From Anaeropeptidivorans aminofermentans (lineage in GTDB: Bacteria > Bacillota > Clostridia > Lachnospirales > UBA5962), in assembly GCF_940670685.1 (NCBI RefSeq), contig NZ_OW711693.1, forward strand, positions 2,294,001 to 2,358,000: a stretch of 64,000 nt of DNA, given 5' to 3'. Shown one piece after another: positions 17,070 through 24,875 of this stretch (its first letter is position 1; the number at the start of each line of letters is the position of its first letter). A model generated the notes under the pieces. It did not search any database. It was not told the origin of the DNA and saw only the letters and a program-made list of their open reading frames with translations. Position numbers and translations under genes: made by a program.

Positions 17070-17981
17070 CTATGGATAGATCCATATTCTGTTTCCTTTT
17101 ATTTTGCACCGGGCGCCTAAAGCCAAAGTTGCCGACGGAAGCTTATGGCCGCAGCAAACATTGGATACGGCAGGCTTCCCAAGCGGTTCAATATAGTGCC
17201 GTATTATTTCCATTACTTCTTTATAGTAATCCTCATCATGATTTTTCCGCATTAAAAAATAACCTATTAAAAATCCTGAAACCTTGGAAAGACAGCCGGT
17301 ATTTTTAAGCTGATTCAGCATTTTATCTATTTTATAAGGCTCTTCGTCCACTTCTTCTAAAAAAAGTATTTTATCTTTTATATCTATTTCATAAGGTGTG
17401 CCTATAGAGGAAGTTATCATGGACAGGTTTCCTCCTGTAAGGACCCCTTCTGCTTCTCCGTCTATAAAGGCGAAAAGTTCTTCGGAAGGCGGGTTTTGAA
17501 ATTCCCCTGAAAATTTTTTAAAAATATTATCTTTTAAGCTCATAAAGCTGTAGGATTCAAGGCTTTCCTTATACAGCTCAGAAGCAAGCATAGGGCCGTG
17601 AAAGGTAATAAATCTGCAGTTTTTATTTATATAGGCAAGAAGGACGGTAATGTCACTGTATCCTGTAAATATTTTAGGATTGGCTTTTACTGCTTTCCAG
17701 TCTATTTTATCAATAAGCCTTTGACTTCCGTAGCCACCTCGAAGACAAAAAATTCCGCTGATAGACCGATCCTTGAACATTGTGTTAATATCGTCTGCTC
17801 TTAAGAAATCGTTTCCTGCAAGAAAGCCTTCCTTTGCTCTTGCACTTCGGCCTTCTACAGGAACAAGGCCCATGTCTTCTACGGTTTTTATAACTTTATC
17901 CATAATAGCGCTTTTAACGGGGCCTGCCGGCGCTATAAGCCCGACACGGTCGCCGTTTTTAAGGGTTCTGGGATATAGCAT
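17070..17981 (-). CDS. S66-family LD-carboxypeptidase / MccF-like peptidase
   Basis: 303 residues, family-typical length. The catalytic triad can be placed: nucleophile Ser109 in TGYSDITVL, the glutamate in LFLEEVDEEPYKID, and the histidine in CCGHKLPSATLALG. LdcA enzymes cut the L,D bond of muropeptide tetrapeptides during wall recycling; the related MccF cleaves microcin C-type compounds and gives immunity. The sequence cannot decide between these. Upstream AGGAGG supports the ATG at 17981. The membrane protein gene downstream is probably co-transcribed. Confidence 0.88.
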   Translation of the reverse strand: MLYPRTLKNGDRVGLIAPAGPVKSAIMDKVIKTVEDMGLVPVEGRSARAKEGFLAGNDFLRADDINTMFKDRSISGIFCLRGGYGSQRLIDKIDWKAVKANPKIFTGYSDITVLLAYINKNCRFITFHGPMLASELYKESLESYSFMSLKDNIFKKFSGEFQNPPSEELFAFIDGEAEGVLTGGNLSMITSSIGTPYEIDIKDKILFLEEVDEEPYKIDKMLNQLKNTGCLSKVSGFLIGYFLMRKNHDEDYYKEVMEIIRHYIEPLGKPAVSNVCCGHKLPSATLALGARCKIKGNRIWIYP

Positions 17982-18042
17982 AGGACCTCCTTTAAAAACC
18001 TTTAGATTGCATTTAAACTAAACAATGTTTTCGGAAGTGAAT

Positions 18043-19158
18043 TTAATAACTTCCTTTTTTATTATGTATAAGCATTTTCATTTCATAATTTTCATCTTTA
18101 TAGTTTTGAGCAACCTCATAAAATTTCTCCATGACTTCATGAGATAATTTAAGCAAAACAGGGTCAAAATGCGTTCCCGATTCTCTGTGAATTATATCCA
18201 TGGCAAAATCATGGTTAAAAGGCTCTTTATAAGGGCGTTTAGAAATAAGAGCATCATAGACATCGGCAATAGCCATAATCCTTCCTGCAAGGGGTATTTC
18301 CTCCCCCTTCAGTCCGTAGGGATAGCCGGTTCCGTCCCACCATTCATGATGGGATATCACAAGCTGCCTTGCAATATAAAGAAAATAAGAATCATCTCCA
18401 AGCTCACCAATGGCAGAATCTAATATTCTTGCTCCAAATACCGTATGCTGTTTTATTATATTAAATTCATCAGCTGTAAGCTTACCGGGCTTTCTTAAAA
18501 TATTATCAGGAATAGCAACTTTTCCTATATCGTGAAGCTTTGCGGATTTTACTAAGTTTTCCTTAAAGTCCTCCGTTACAATATATTTAGGATGACTTAA
18601 TTTCATAAGATTATTTACTAAAAGCTCGGCAAAAATAGTAGTTCTTTTAATATGGGCCCCTGTTTCATTATCCCTTGTGGCCGTAACATTTGCAAGAAGC
18701 TCCAAAGCAATATCCTGAGTCTTTAAAAGCTGAAGGGTTTTATTCTCAACCATTTTTTCAAGGTCTTTCTTGTAGCTTTGTAGCTCTGTATGAAGCTCTA
18801 TTCTGGCCATAACAACACTTGGGCTTATAGGTTTAAGCACATAATCTACCGCCCCAAGCTCAAAGGCCCTTTGCTCCTTATCACGGCCTTCCGAAGCAGT
18901 TAAAAAAATCACTGGAATTTCTGCCCATCTGTAATCTTTTTTAAGATTTTGGATAAACTCATATCCGTTCATTTCAGGCATTTCTATATCCAGCAATATT
19001 AGGTTCGGTATCCTTTTCTCTAAAAAATGAAGAGCCCTATATGCTGAGGGCGAAGCGTATACTTTGTATTTGTCTTTTAAAATTTCTTGCAAAAGCTTAA
19101 GATTATTGGGGTCATCATCGACTACCAATATTACTTTCTTCTCATCGTCATATTGCAT
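18043..19158 (-). CDS. Response regulator with HD-GYP phosphodiesterase domain
   Basis: 371 residues: receiver domain (about 8-125, phosphoacceptor Asp57 in LLDIEMPEMNGYEF), a coiled linker (about 125-150), and an HD-GYP domain. HD lies at 209-210 (LHDIGKVAIPDNIL), HHE at 270-272, GYP at 278-280, then AIADVYDAL. HD-GYP domains hydrolyse cyclic di-GMP (some cyclic GAMP), so phosphorylation by a kinase would alter second-messenger levels. No histidine kinase gene is adjacent, so its input is an orphan here. All metal-binding residues visible in the motifs are intact, suggesting an active enzyme. Confidence 0.93.
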   Translation of the reverse strand: MQYDDEKKVILVVDDDPNNLKLLQEILKDKYKVYASPSAYRALHFLEKRIPNLILLDIEMPEMNGYEFIQNLKKDYRWAEIPVIFLTASEGRDKEQRAFELGAVDYVLKPISPSVVMARIELHTELQSYKKDLEKMVENKTLQLLKTQDIALELLANVTATRDNETGAHIKRTTIFAELLVNNLMKLSHPKYIVTEDFKENLVKSAKLHDIGKVAIPDNILRKPGKLTADEFNIIKQHTVFGARILDSAIGELGDDSYFLYIARQLVISHHEWWDGTGYPYGLKGEEIPLAGRIMAIADVYDALISKRPYKEPFNHDFAMDIIHRESGTHFDPVLLKLSHEVMEKFYEVAQNYKDENYEMKMLIHNKKGSY

Positions 19159-19239
19159 GCTTAAACCCTTTCTTCAAAGGACAGGATGAAAAAAACAATC
19201 CATTACCCCCATTGTTATACTTGAATTGCCATGAAATGA

Positions 19240-19322
19240 TAGCATTGTCAATTTACCCTTACTTTATCTTATACTTTCTGAAGCCATATACTTACAACGG
19301 GGTAAAAGTAAATTGACTACAT
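19240..19322. repeat. Family C palindromic element, copy 4
   Basis: Left TAGCATTGTCAATTTACCC and right GGGGTAAAAGTAAATTGACTA are inverted copies, making this the most symmetrical member. Confidence 0.65.
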
Positions 19323-19360
19323 AAAAAGAATTCTTCCGCTGTATCTGCTAAAACAATTAT

Positions 19361-19945
19361 TTACATGATTATGTTTACTGTGCCTTCTTTTCTGGCATGT
19401 GCTTTCGGATGGGGCTGATCGGGATAGCCGAGTACAAGACCTCCGCATATTTTATGGTTTTCAGGAACCCCAAGCGCCTCAGCAATCTCCCTAATCTCCT
19501 TATATCCGTTAAGCCTTACCAAAATATTTATCCAGCAGCTTCCGATACCCATAGAATGAGCAGCAAGCATCATATTTTCCATTACACAAGTGCTGTCTGC
19601 CATGGCGTTTAAATAGCCCTCTTCATTGGAAACAATTATAAACGTAGGTGCCTTGAAAAATAATTCCGTATCGGGATTTTTGGCTCTTTTTTTCATCTCT
19701 ATAACGCTTTCAGGTGTATTATCGTCAATCTCAATTTTATCTAAAGCGTTTATTACGTCTTTGTTGAGTTTCTCTACTTTCTCTGAATTATATAGCACTG
19801 TAATCTTGTAGCTTTGATTATTTTTACCTGAAGGAGCGTAAGTTCCGGCAAGTATAATATTATCAAGTTCTTCCCTGCTTATTTGACGGTCTTTAAATTT
19901 TCGTATGCTTCTTCTTGTCAAAATATTATTTAATACTTCGTTCAT
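19361..19945 (-). CDS. Nitroreductase-family FMN protein
   Basis: 194 residues. The N-terminal TRRSIRKFKDRQISREELD and APSGKNNQSYKITV segments are the FMN-phosphate binding parts of the nitroreductase fold. MLAAHSMGIGSCWINI and the C-terminal GYPDQPHPKAHARKEG agree with small NfsA/NfnB-like homodimers. Such proteins reduce nitro compounds, quinones or flavins with NAD(P)H; the native substrate is unknown. GGAGG in the CCTGCCTCC complement lies ahead of the ATG. It is followed by a pseudogene upstream and a family C repeat downstream. Confidence 0.88.
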   Translation of the reverse strand: MNEVLNNILTRRSIRKFKDRQISREELDNIILAGTYAPSGKNNQSYKITVLYNSEKVEKLNKDVINALDKIEIDDNTPESVIEMKKRAKNPDTELFFKAPTFIIVSNEEGYLNAMADSTCVMENMMLAAHSMGIGSCWINILVRLNGYKEIREIAEALGVPENHKICGGLVLGYPDQPHPKAHARKEGTVNIIM

Positions 19946-20007
19946 TGCCCTGCCTCCTAATTAATCATTATTTTATGGTAAGAAATTCGCTTGCCTTTGT
20001 TGATAAT

Positions 20008-20347
20008 CTAGTTAAAATTATCTTCCTGATTCCAATTCCTGGATTTAACTGTACCAAATTCTTTGGGGTATCGTTTTTTAAGTTCATCAATATTTCTTTG
20101 AAAAATCTCTTAAAGAAAAATATCAAGTGCTGCTGCAGTTTCTGCAATGGCCTCAAGCGATATCATCTGATTCTTTCACAAGGCAGTCTTTGTCCAGCTC
20201 ACGGCCTTGTAAAAGCCATTTCTTACTATATCTATTGCCTATCCCGACTCACTGCATAAACCTATTACGCCATTAATTAATTTGCCTTTTTTCTCATTGG
20301 GGATTGAGGATTATCATTGCTAATTTTTGATATTCATTAATCATCAT
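20008..20347 (-). pseudogene. Decayed MazG-like nucleotide pyrophosphohydrolase gene
   Basis: Reading the minus strand across frames recovers the small MazG-like phosphohydrolase pattern: MINEYQKLAM at the start, then INGVIGLCSESG, AIDIV, a GRELDKDCLVKE segment in another frame, AIAETAAALDIFL, and EIFQRNIDELKKRYPKEF near the end. In-frame stops and at least two frameshifts break it, so no full product can be made. A GGAAAGG site still precedes the ATG. Intact relatives of about 110 residues hydrolyse nucleoside triphosphates and are common in phage and accessory DNA. A separate intact mazG is present at 41259-41987. Confidence 0.75.
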
Positions 20348-20389
20348 AACAACCTTTCCTTTTCCGCTTCATATAAGACGATATACCCA

Positions 20390-20911
20390 TTAGCTATAGT
20401 TTACCAATTCATAGGATGGATGATACAATCCTGTCGGTTCGTAAAAATGTTTGCCGATATACTGAAACTCTAGCTTTGTCAGAAGTTTTTCCGATGCCTT
20501 ATTTAACGGGTGATGCCCTGCGTACAGTCTATCTGCTTTTAAAACAGTGAAGCTGTAATCTATGACGGCTTTCACAGCCTCGTAAGCATATCCAAGCCCC
20601 CAATATTTTTTTCGCAGATGAACACCAACTTCATAGGAACCTGTTTTGGTTCTAAATGGCCGTATACCGCAGCATCCAATTATTTCATTTGTTGCAAGGT
20701 CAAAAATAGGCCAGTATTGTATATTAAATAAATTATTATTTTGAATTTCTGTATCTAAGCGGCGAATAATATCCTGCTGTGTAAATTTTCCGTCTGCACA
20801 AATAAATTGAGTAACTTCTTTTTCTCCCCACAATTGGGAAGCCAAATCTAAATCATCAGCAGTCCACTTTGAAAAGCCAATCCGATTTGTTTTCATAAAA
20901 TACTCACGCAT
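20390..20911 (-). CDS. RimJ/RimL-type GNAT acetyltransferase
   Basis: 173 residues. GSYEVGVHLRKKYWGLGYAY (about 111-130) contains the acetyl-CoA loop, followed by EAVKAVIDYSF and the HHPLNKASEKLLTKLEF block typical of the RimJ/RimL ribosomal-protein acetyltransferase branch. The target is unknown; many members modify small molecules or antibiotics. AGGAAG lies 9 bases before the chosen ATG; a second in-frame ATG five codons on is possible. The gene stands alone next to the MazG-like pseudogene, in a region that has seen gene decay. Confidence 0.85.
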   Translation of the reverse strand: MREYFMKTNRIGFSKWTADDLDLASQLWGEKEVTQFICADGKFTQQDIIRRLDTEIQNNNLFNIQYWPIFDLATNEIIGCCGIRPFRTKTGSYEVGVHLRKKYWGLGYAYEAVKAVIDYSFTVLKADRLYAGHHPLNKASEKLLTKLEFQYIGKHFYEPTGLYHPSYELVNYS

Positions 20912-21179
20912 ATTTTAACACTTCCTGTTATATAAATCTTCTGGGATTATATAGTGCTTCTTCTACAGTTTAGAATCGTGTTATTCTTTGGTTCTATGTT
21001 AAACGTACCCTGAGGATTCTATAATTAAAACTTTTGTTTCCTAAAGGTTTATTTAAAATAATTATACACTATTTTCCATATATATGACAATATATGAAAA
21101 TTTACTTTTTTTATCAAATATTACTATTTGTATAATAATTATGATAAAATAAGTTAAAAAGCAAAAAGGAGCGTTCAAT

Positions 21180-21857
21180 ATGAAATATGAAATTAAAGGA
21201 GATAGCTTTCCTGTACTTATTTGTACTTTAAATACGGGAGAAACCATGGTTTCCGAAAGCGGTGCCATGAGCTGGATGAGCCCCGGTATAAATATGGATA
21301 CATCGACAGGCGGCGGTCTTTTAAAGGGCATTGGAAGAGCATTAAGCGGAGAATCCATATTTTTAAATTATTTTACGGCAAATAGCGATAATCAGCAAAT
21401 AGCCTTTTGCTCAAGCTTTGCAGGAAGCATAATCCCCTATGAGATAAGCCCAGGCAAAGAGCTTATAGCCCAGAAAAGAGCCTTTATATCAGGCACTCCC
21501 GGAGTAGATATTAATATTCACTTTCAGAAGAAATTCAGCGCAGGCTTTTTTGGCGGAGAAGGTTTTATTCTCCAAAGATTTTCAGGAAATGGTATCGTAT
21601 TTTTAGAAATTGACGGAAGCATAATGGAATATGACCTTGCTCCGGGCCAATCCCTTCTTATAGATCAAGGCAATTTAGCCGCAATGGAACAGAGCGTATC
21701 CTTTGATATTGAAACCATCAAGGGATTAAAAAATGTCTTTTTCGGAGGAGAAGGCATGTTTATAGGCCGCCTTACCGGTCCCGGCAAAGTATGGCTTCAA
21801 ACCATGCCTGTAAGTAAGCTTGCCAATATGATACTTTCTCATATGCCTTCTAAATAG
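21180..21857 (+). CDS. AIM24 / TIGR00266 family protein
   Basis: 225 residues with the glycine-rich beta repeats of this family (GETMVSESGAMSWMSP, TGGGLLKGIGRALSGESIF, FFGGEGFILQRFSGNGIVFL, FFGGEGMFIGRLTGPGKVWL). The repeats form a triple double-stranded beta-helix in known structures. The biochemical role is unknown; the yeast relative supports mitochondrial inner membrane organisation. No signal peptide or helix suggests a soluble cytoplasmic protein. AAAGGAGC lies 9 bases before the ATG. Monocistronic. Confidence 0.9.
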   Translation: MKYEIKGDSFPVLICTLNTGETMVSESGAMSWMSPGINMDTSTGGGLLKGIGRALSGESIFLNYFTANSDNQQIAFCSSFAGSIIPYEISPGKELIAQKRAFISGTPGVDINIHFQKKFSAGFFGGEGFILQRFSGNGIVFLEIDGSIMEYDLAPGQSLLIDQGNLAAMEQSVSFDIETIKGLKNVFFGGEGMFIGRLTGPGKVWLQTMPVSKLANMILSHMPSK

Positions 21858-21956
21858 ATTTAAATTTTGCTTTTTTTGGTGTATACTATATACTATATTC
21901 ATAGAATTGTATCGCTTTTTGCTTATCTGCTTTTTGCTTAAAAGCAGATAAGTATT

Positions 21957-22086
21957 TATAGTAAATTTCTTTTAAAGAAGGAACAAAATCCACTTATTCA
22001 AAACCATGGCTTCCTTTCAGAAACAGTACAGTTTTGAGTTGTTAAAATATACAGTTTTGTTACTTTTGAATTTCAAATTTACTATA
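21957..22086. repeat. Family A palindromic element, copy 2
   Basis: Begins TATAGTAAATTTC and ends AAATTTACTATA. Inner arms GGAACAAAATCC and CAGTTTTGTTAC, with a hairpin centre (GGCTTCCTTTCAGAAACAGT). It ends 29 bases before the flavodiiron protein start. Confidence 0.75.
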
Positions 22087-22115
22087 TATTATAAATCTTT
22101 GATAGGAGGACAAAA

Positions 22116-23318
22116 ATGCATTGCGTACAAAACATTACCCCTGATATATTTTGGGTAGGCGACGGAGACAGGCGCCTTGAAAGATTTGAAAATATGTTTC
22201 CCCTGCCTAACGGCGTTAGCTATAATTCCTATATTATAAAGGATGAAAAAATCGCCCTCATGGATACAGTAGATGCTTCCATAACAAGGCAGTTCTTTGA
22301 AAATATAGAGTATGTTTTAGGGGATAAAAAGCTTGATTATCTCGTAATAAACCATATGGAACCGGACCACTGTGCAAATATCGGTGAGCTTTTAATCCGC
22401 TATCCTAATGTAAAAATAGTAGGAAACAAAAAAACATTCCAATTCATATCCCAATTTTATGATTTTGATATCTCTAATAATATGATTGAAATATCTGAAG
22501 GGGATGAAATTTTCCTTGGTAAGCATACCCTTAGATTTTTTCTTGCGCCCATGGTTCACTGGCCTGAAGCAATGTTTTCATACGAAAAATCGGAGGGAAT
22601 CCTCTTTTCGGCAGATGCCTTCGGGAGCTTCGGTGCATTTACAGGAAATCTTTTTGCAGATGAAACAGATATTGAAAATCTCTACATTGACGAATATCGC
22701 CGCTATTACAGCAACATCGTAGGAAAATACGGTCCTCAGGTTCAAAATGTCCTGAAGAAGCTTGCCGGCGTGAATATAAATATGATATGCCCTCTCCACG
22801 GGCCTGTATGGAGAGAAAACCTTCCTTTTATCCTTGATAAATATAATTTATGGAGCACTTACACGCCTGAAAAAAACGGTGTCGTATTATTCTATGGCTC
22901 CATGTACGGCAATACGGAAAATACAGTAAGCCTTCTTGCAAACCTTCTTTCTCAAAAGGGCATAAAGGATTTAAGAATACATGATGTTTCAAAAACCAAT
23001 CCGTCTTATATAATTTCCGATGTCTTTAAATACAGCCATATGGTAATTGCTTCCCCTACCTACAATAACGGACTATACCTTCCTATGGAATCTTTAATAC
23101 ATGAAATGGCTGCTTTAAATATTCAGAAGAGAAAGGCATCCATTATAGGAAACGGCTCATGGGCCCCCATGGCGGATAAAAGAATTCTTCAGCTTGTAAG
23201 TGAAATGAAAAACATGGAAATCGTCGGAACTCCTCTCGTTATCCATTCAAGCCTTAAAGAAGAACAGCTTCCTGCACTTAAAGAACTTGCAGAAGCAATA
23301 TATCAATCTATGGAATAA
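22116..23318 (+). CDS. A-type flavoprotein (flavodiiron protein, FprA/NorV-like)
   Basis: 400 residues in two domains. Residues 1-about 245 form a metallo-beta-lactamase-like diiron domain with the ligand motif H80-x-E82-x-D84-H85, a later H in APMVHWPEAM, the D in FSADAFGS and the H in CPLHGP. Residues about 250-400 form a flavodoxin domain (LFYGSMYGNTENT binds FMN). These enzymes reduce oxygen to water or nitric oxide to nitrous oxide and protect anaerobes; the preferred substrate is not readable. There is no C-terminal rubredoxin domain, so electrons come from a separate protein. AGGAGG precedes the ATG by 6 bases. Its likely terminator (24077-24110) is separated from it by an insertion sequence. 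Confidence 0.93.
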   Translation: MHCVQNITPDIFWVGDGDRRLERFENMFPLPNGVSYNSYIIKDEKIALMDTVDASITRQFFENIEYVLGDKKLDYLVINHMEPDHCANIGELLIRYPNVKIVGNKKTFQFISQFYDFDISNNMIEISEGDEIFLGKHTLRFFLAPMVHWPEAMFSYEKSEGILFSADAFGSFGAFTGNLFADETDIENLYIDEYRRYYSNIVGKYGPQVQNVLKKLAGVNINMICPLHGPVWRENLPFILDKYNLWSTYTPEKNGVVLFYGSMYGNTENTVSLLANLLSQKGIKDLRIHDVSKTNPSYIISDVFKYSHMVIASPTYNNGLYLPMESLIHEMAALNIQKRKASIIGNGSWAPMADKRILQLVSEMKNMEIVGTPLVIHSSLKEEQLPALKELAEAIYQSME

Positions 23319-23321
23319 ATC

Positions 23322-24060
23322 ATGACCACCCTTAAAAGGGTGGTTTGAGCTAGGCCTGTAAGGCCTTGTTACCGGCCAGCATCTCAAGATGCTGGCTTTC
23401 ACTTAAGTTCAAGCCCCTATGCCCTTGCCTCTTTTGCTTAGCCCTTAAGGGCTATTTGTATTACCAGCTAACCCCTAAAGGGGTCTTCATATTCTTTGAC
23501 ACTCAGCTTATCTAGAGCAATGTCATGTTGCTCTTGTTCTCTGATGTATTTCTGGATGGTAGCTTCGTTCAGTCCTACCGTACTGACATAATAGCCAACT
23601 GACCAAAAATGCCGATTCCCAAACTTGTACTTCAAATTTGCATGTCGATCGAAAATCATCAGGGCACTTTTCCCTTTTAGATATCCCATAAAACTTGAAA
23701 TGCTGATCTTTGGTGGAATGCTCACTAACATATGCACATGATCTGGCATCAGGTGACCTTCGATCAGTTCTACGCCTTTGTAGCCGCATAACTCTCGAAG
23801 AATTTTCCCAATCGACTCTCGATATTGATTGAAGATGATTTTACGTCTATACTTTGGAGTGAACACAATGTGATATTTGCACATCCACTTTGTGTGGGAC
23901 AAACTATTATGTTGGTTTGCCATTGAAACACCTTTCCTTTCTGCATAGTGGCTTGAACACTCACTATTCTATTGGAAAGGTGTTTCTTGTGGTAGAACCT
24001 TTTGGTCCTCTACCCGCATAGCGGGTAGTTTTTTGTTTCGCACGCTATGCGAGCTCAACT
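23322..24060 (-). mobile_element. IS200-type insertion sequence (IS200/IS605 family)
   Basis: A single tnpA gene with no tnpB, flanked by hairpins instead of terminal inverted repeats. Near the downstream end are ACCACCCTTAAAAGGGTGGT (23325-23344) and GCCAGCATCTCAAGATGCTG (about 23377-23397). Near the upstream end are CTACCCGCATAGCGGGTAG (24010-24028) and a small CGCA/TGCG stem. The length of about 740 fits IS200. The exact cleavage sites cannot be set from one copy. Confidence 0.7.
23468..23923 (-). CDS. tnpA: IS200-like transposase TnpA (Y1 HUH)
   Basis: 151 residues, full length for the family. The HUH metal-binding motif is H62-V-H64 in PDHVHML, and the catalytic tyrosine is probably Y126 in IQKYIREQ. 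TnpA works as a dimer on single-stranded DNA, nicking at hairpin-marked ends. The N-terminal HTKWMCKYHIVFTPKYRRK and SVGYYVSTVG segments are highly typical. There is no frameshift, so the element may be functional. Hairpins around the start are known in IS200 to limit expression. Confidence 0.95.
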   Translation of the reverse strand: MANQHNSLSHTKWMCKYHIVFTPKYRRKIIFNQYRESIGKILRELCGYKGVELIEGHLMPDHVHMLVSIPPKISISSFMGYLKGKSALMIFDRHANLKYKFGNRHFWSVGYYVSTVGLNEATIQKYIREQEQHDIALDKLSVKEYEDPFRG

Positions 24061-24076
24061 GGCTTAAGCCATAAAG

Positions 24077-24110
24077 AAAAGAGGCAAACCAAAAGGTTTG
24101 CCTCTTTTAA
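24077..24110 (+). terminator. Terminator, probably of the flavodiiron protein gene
   Basis: AAAAGAGGCAAACC pairs with GGTTTGCCTCTTTT. It lies just beyond the insertion sequence and fits the transcript from 22116. Confidence 0.75.
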
Positions 24111-24160
24111 TGCAGAAAGGTGCGGTAAATTTTTAATCAAGCAACTTTTGCTAAAAATAT

Positions 24161-24295
24161 ATAATAAAATTCTTATAAAGAAGTAACAAACCGATTCATT
24201 AAAAACTCAAAAACACGGATTTGCTCCGGACACAGTACATTTTTGAGCCCTATATAATATACGGTTTTGTTACTGTTTAATTTTAAATTTACTAC
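24161..24295. repeat. Family A palindromic element, copy 3
   Basis: AGAAGTAACAAACCGATTC and ACGGTTTTGTTACTG inner arms, and the AAACACGGATTTGCTCCGG stem shared with copies at 14043 and 54067. The left terminus is degenerate; the right ends AAATTTACTAC. Confidence 0.7.
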
Positions 24296-24298
24296 AAA

Positions 24299-24324
24299 GG
24301 CCGCCGGCAATAAAACCGGCGGCC
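24299..24324 (-). terminator. Terminator of recJ-apt
   Basis: GGCCGCCGG and CCGGCGGCC arms with a short TTT tail on the minus strand. Confidence 0.6.
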
Positions 24325-24348
24325 TGAAAATAAGTTAAAATATATTTT

Positions 24349-24861
24349 TTAATATTTTACTATTGATTCTATATTATAGCCTTCAAGCTTCTCTCTGCCG
24401 TTAAGGCCAAGAAGCTCTATGAAAAAGTTCAAGGAAACGACTTCGCCCCCCGCTTCCTCTATCAGTTCACAGATAGCCTTGCAGGTTCCGCCGGTGGCAA
24501 GCAAATCGTCTACGATAACAACCTTTTGGCCGGGCTTTATGGAATCAATGTGCATCTCTATGGTTGCTTTTCCATATTCAAGCTCATATTCTTTGCTTAT
24601 GGTTTTATACGGAAGCTTTCCTTTTTTTCTGATGGGAATAAAGCCCTTATTGAGATTATACGCAAGGGGGACACCGAAAATAAATCCCCTTGACTCAGGC
24701 CCTACAATAATATCAAAATCTATTTTTTCTAGGGATTTATCAAGTGCATCAATAGCCGCCCTTAAAGCCTCAGGCTCTTGGAGAATCGTAGTGATATCTC
24801 TGAATAATACGCCCTTCTCCGGAAAGTCGGGTATGGTTCTAATAATCTTAGTAAAGTCCAC
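24349..24861 (-). CDS. apt: Adenine phosphoribosyltransferase
   Basis: 170 residues. It salvages adenine to AMP with PRPP. The PRPP motif KVVIVDDLLATGGT (about 120-133) and the N-terminal IRTIPDFPEKGVLFRDITT are diagnostic, as is the GPESRGFIFG loop. The start is a GTG at 24861 preceded by GAGGGG. It lies 14 bases after recJ, the usual neighbour in Firmicutes (there often followed by relA), and is probably co-transcribed. Confidence 0.96.
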   Translation of the reverse strand: MDFTKIIRTIPDFPEKGVLFRDITTILQEPEALRAAIDALDKSLEKIDFDIIVGPESRGFIFGVPLAYNLNKGFIPIRKKGKLPYKTISKEYELEYGKATIEMHIDSIKPGQKVVIVDDLLATGGTCKAICELIEEAGGEVVSLNFFIELLGLNGREKLEGYNIESIVKY

Positions 24862-24875
24862 AATAACGCCCCTCT

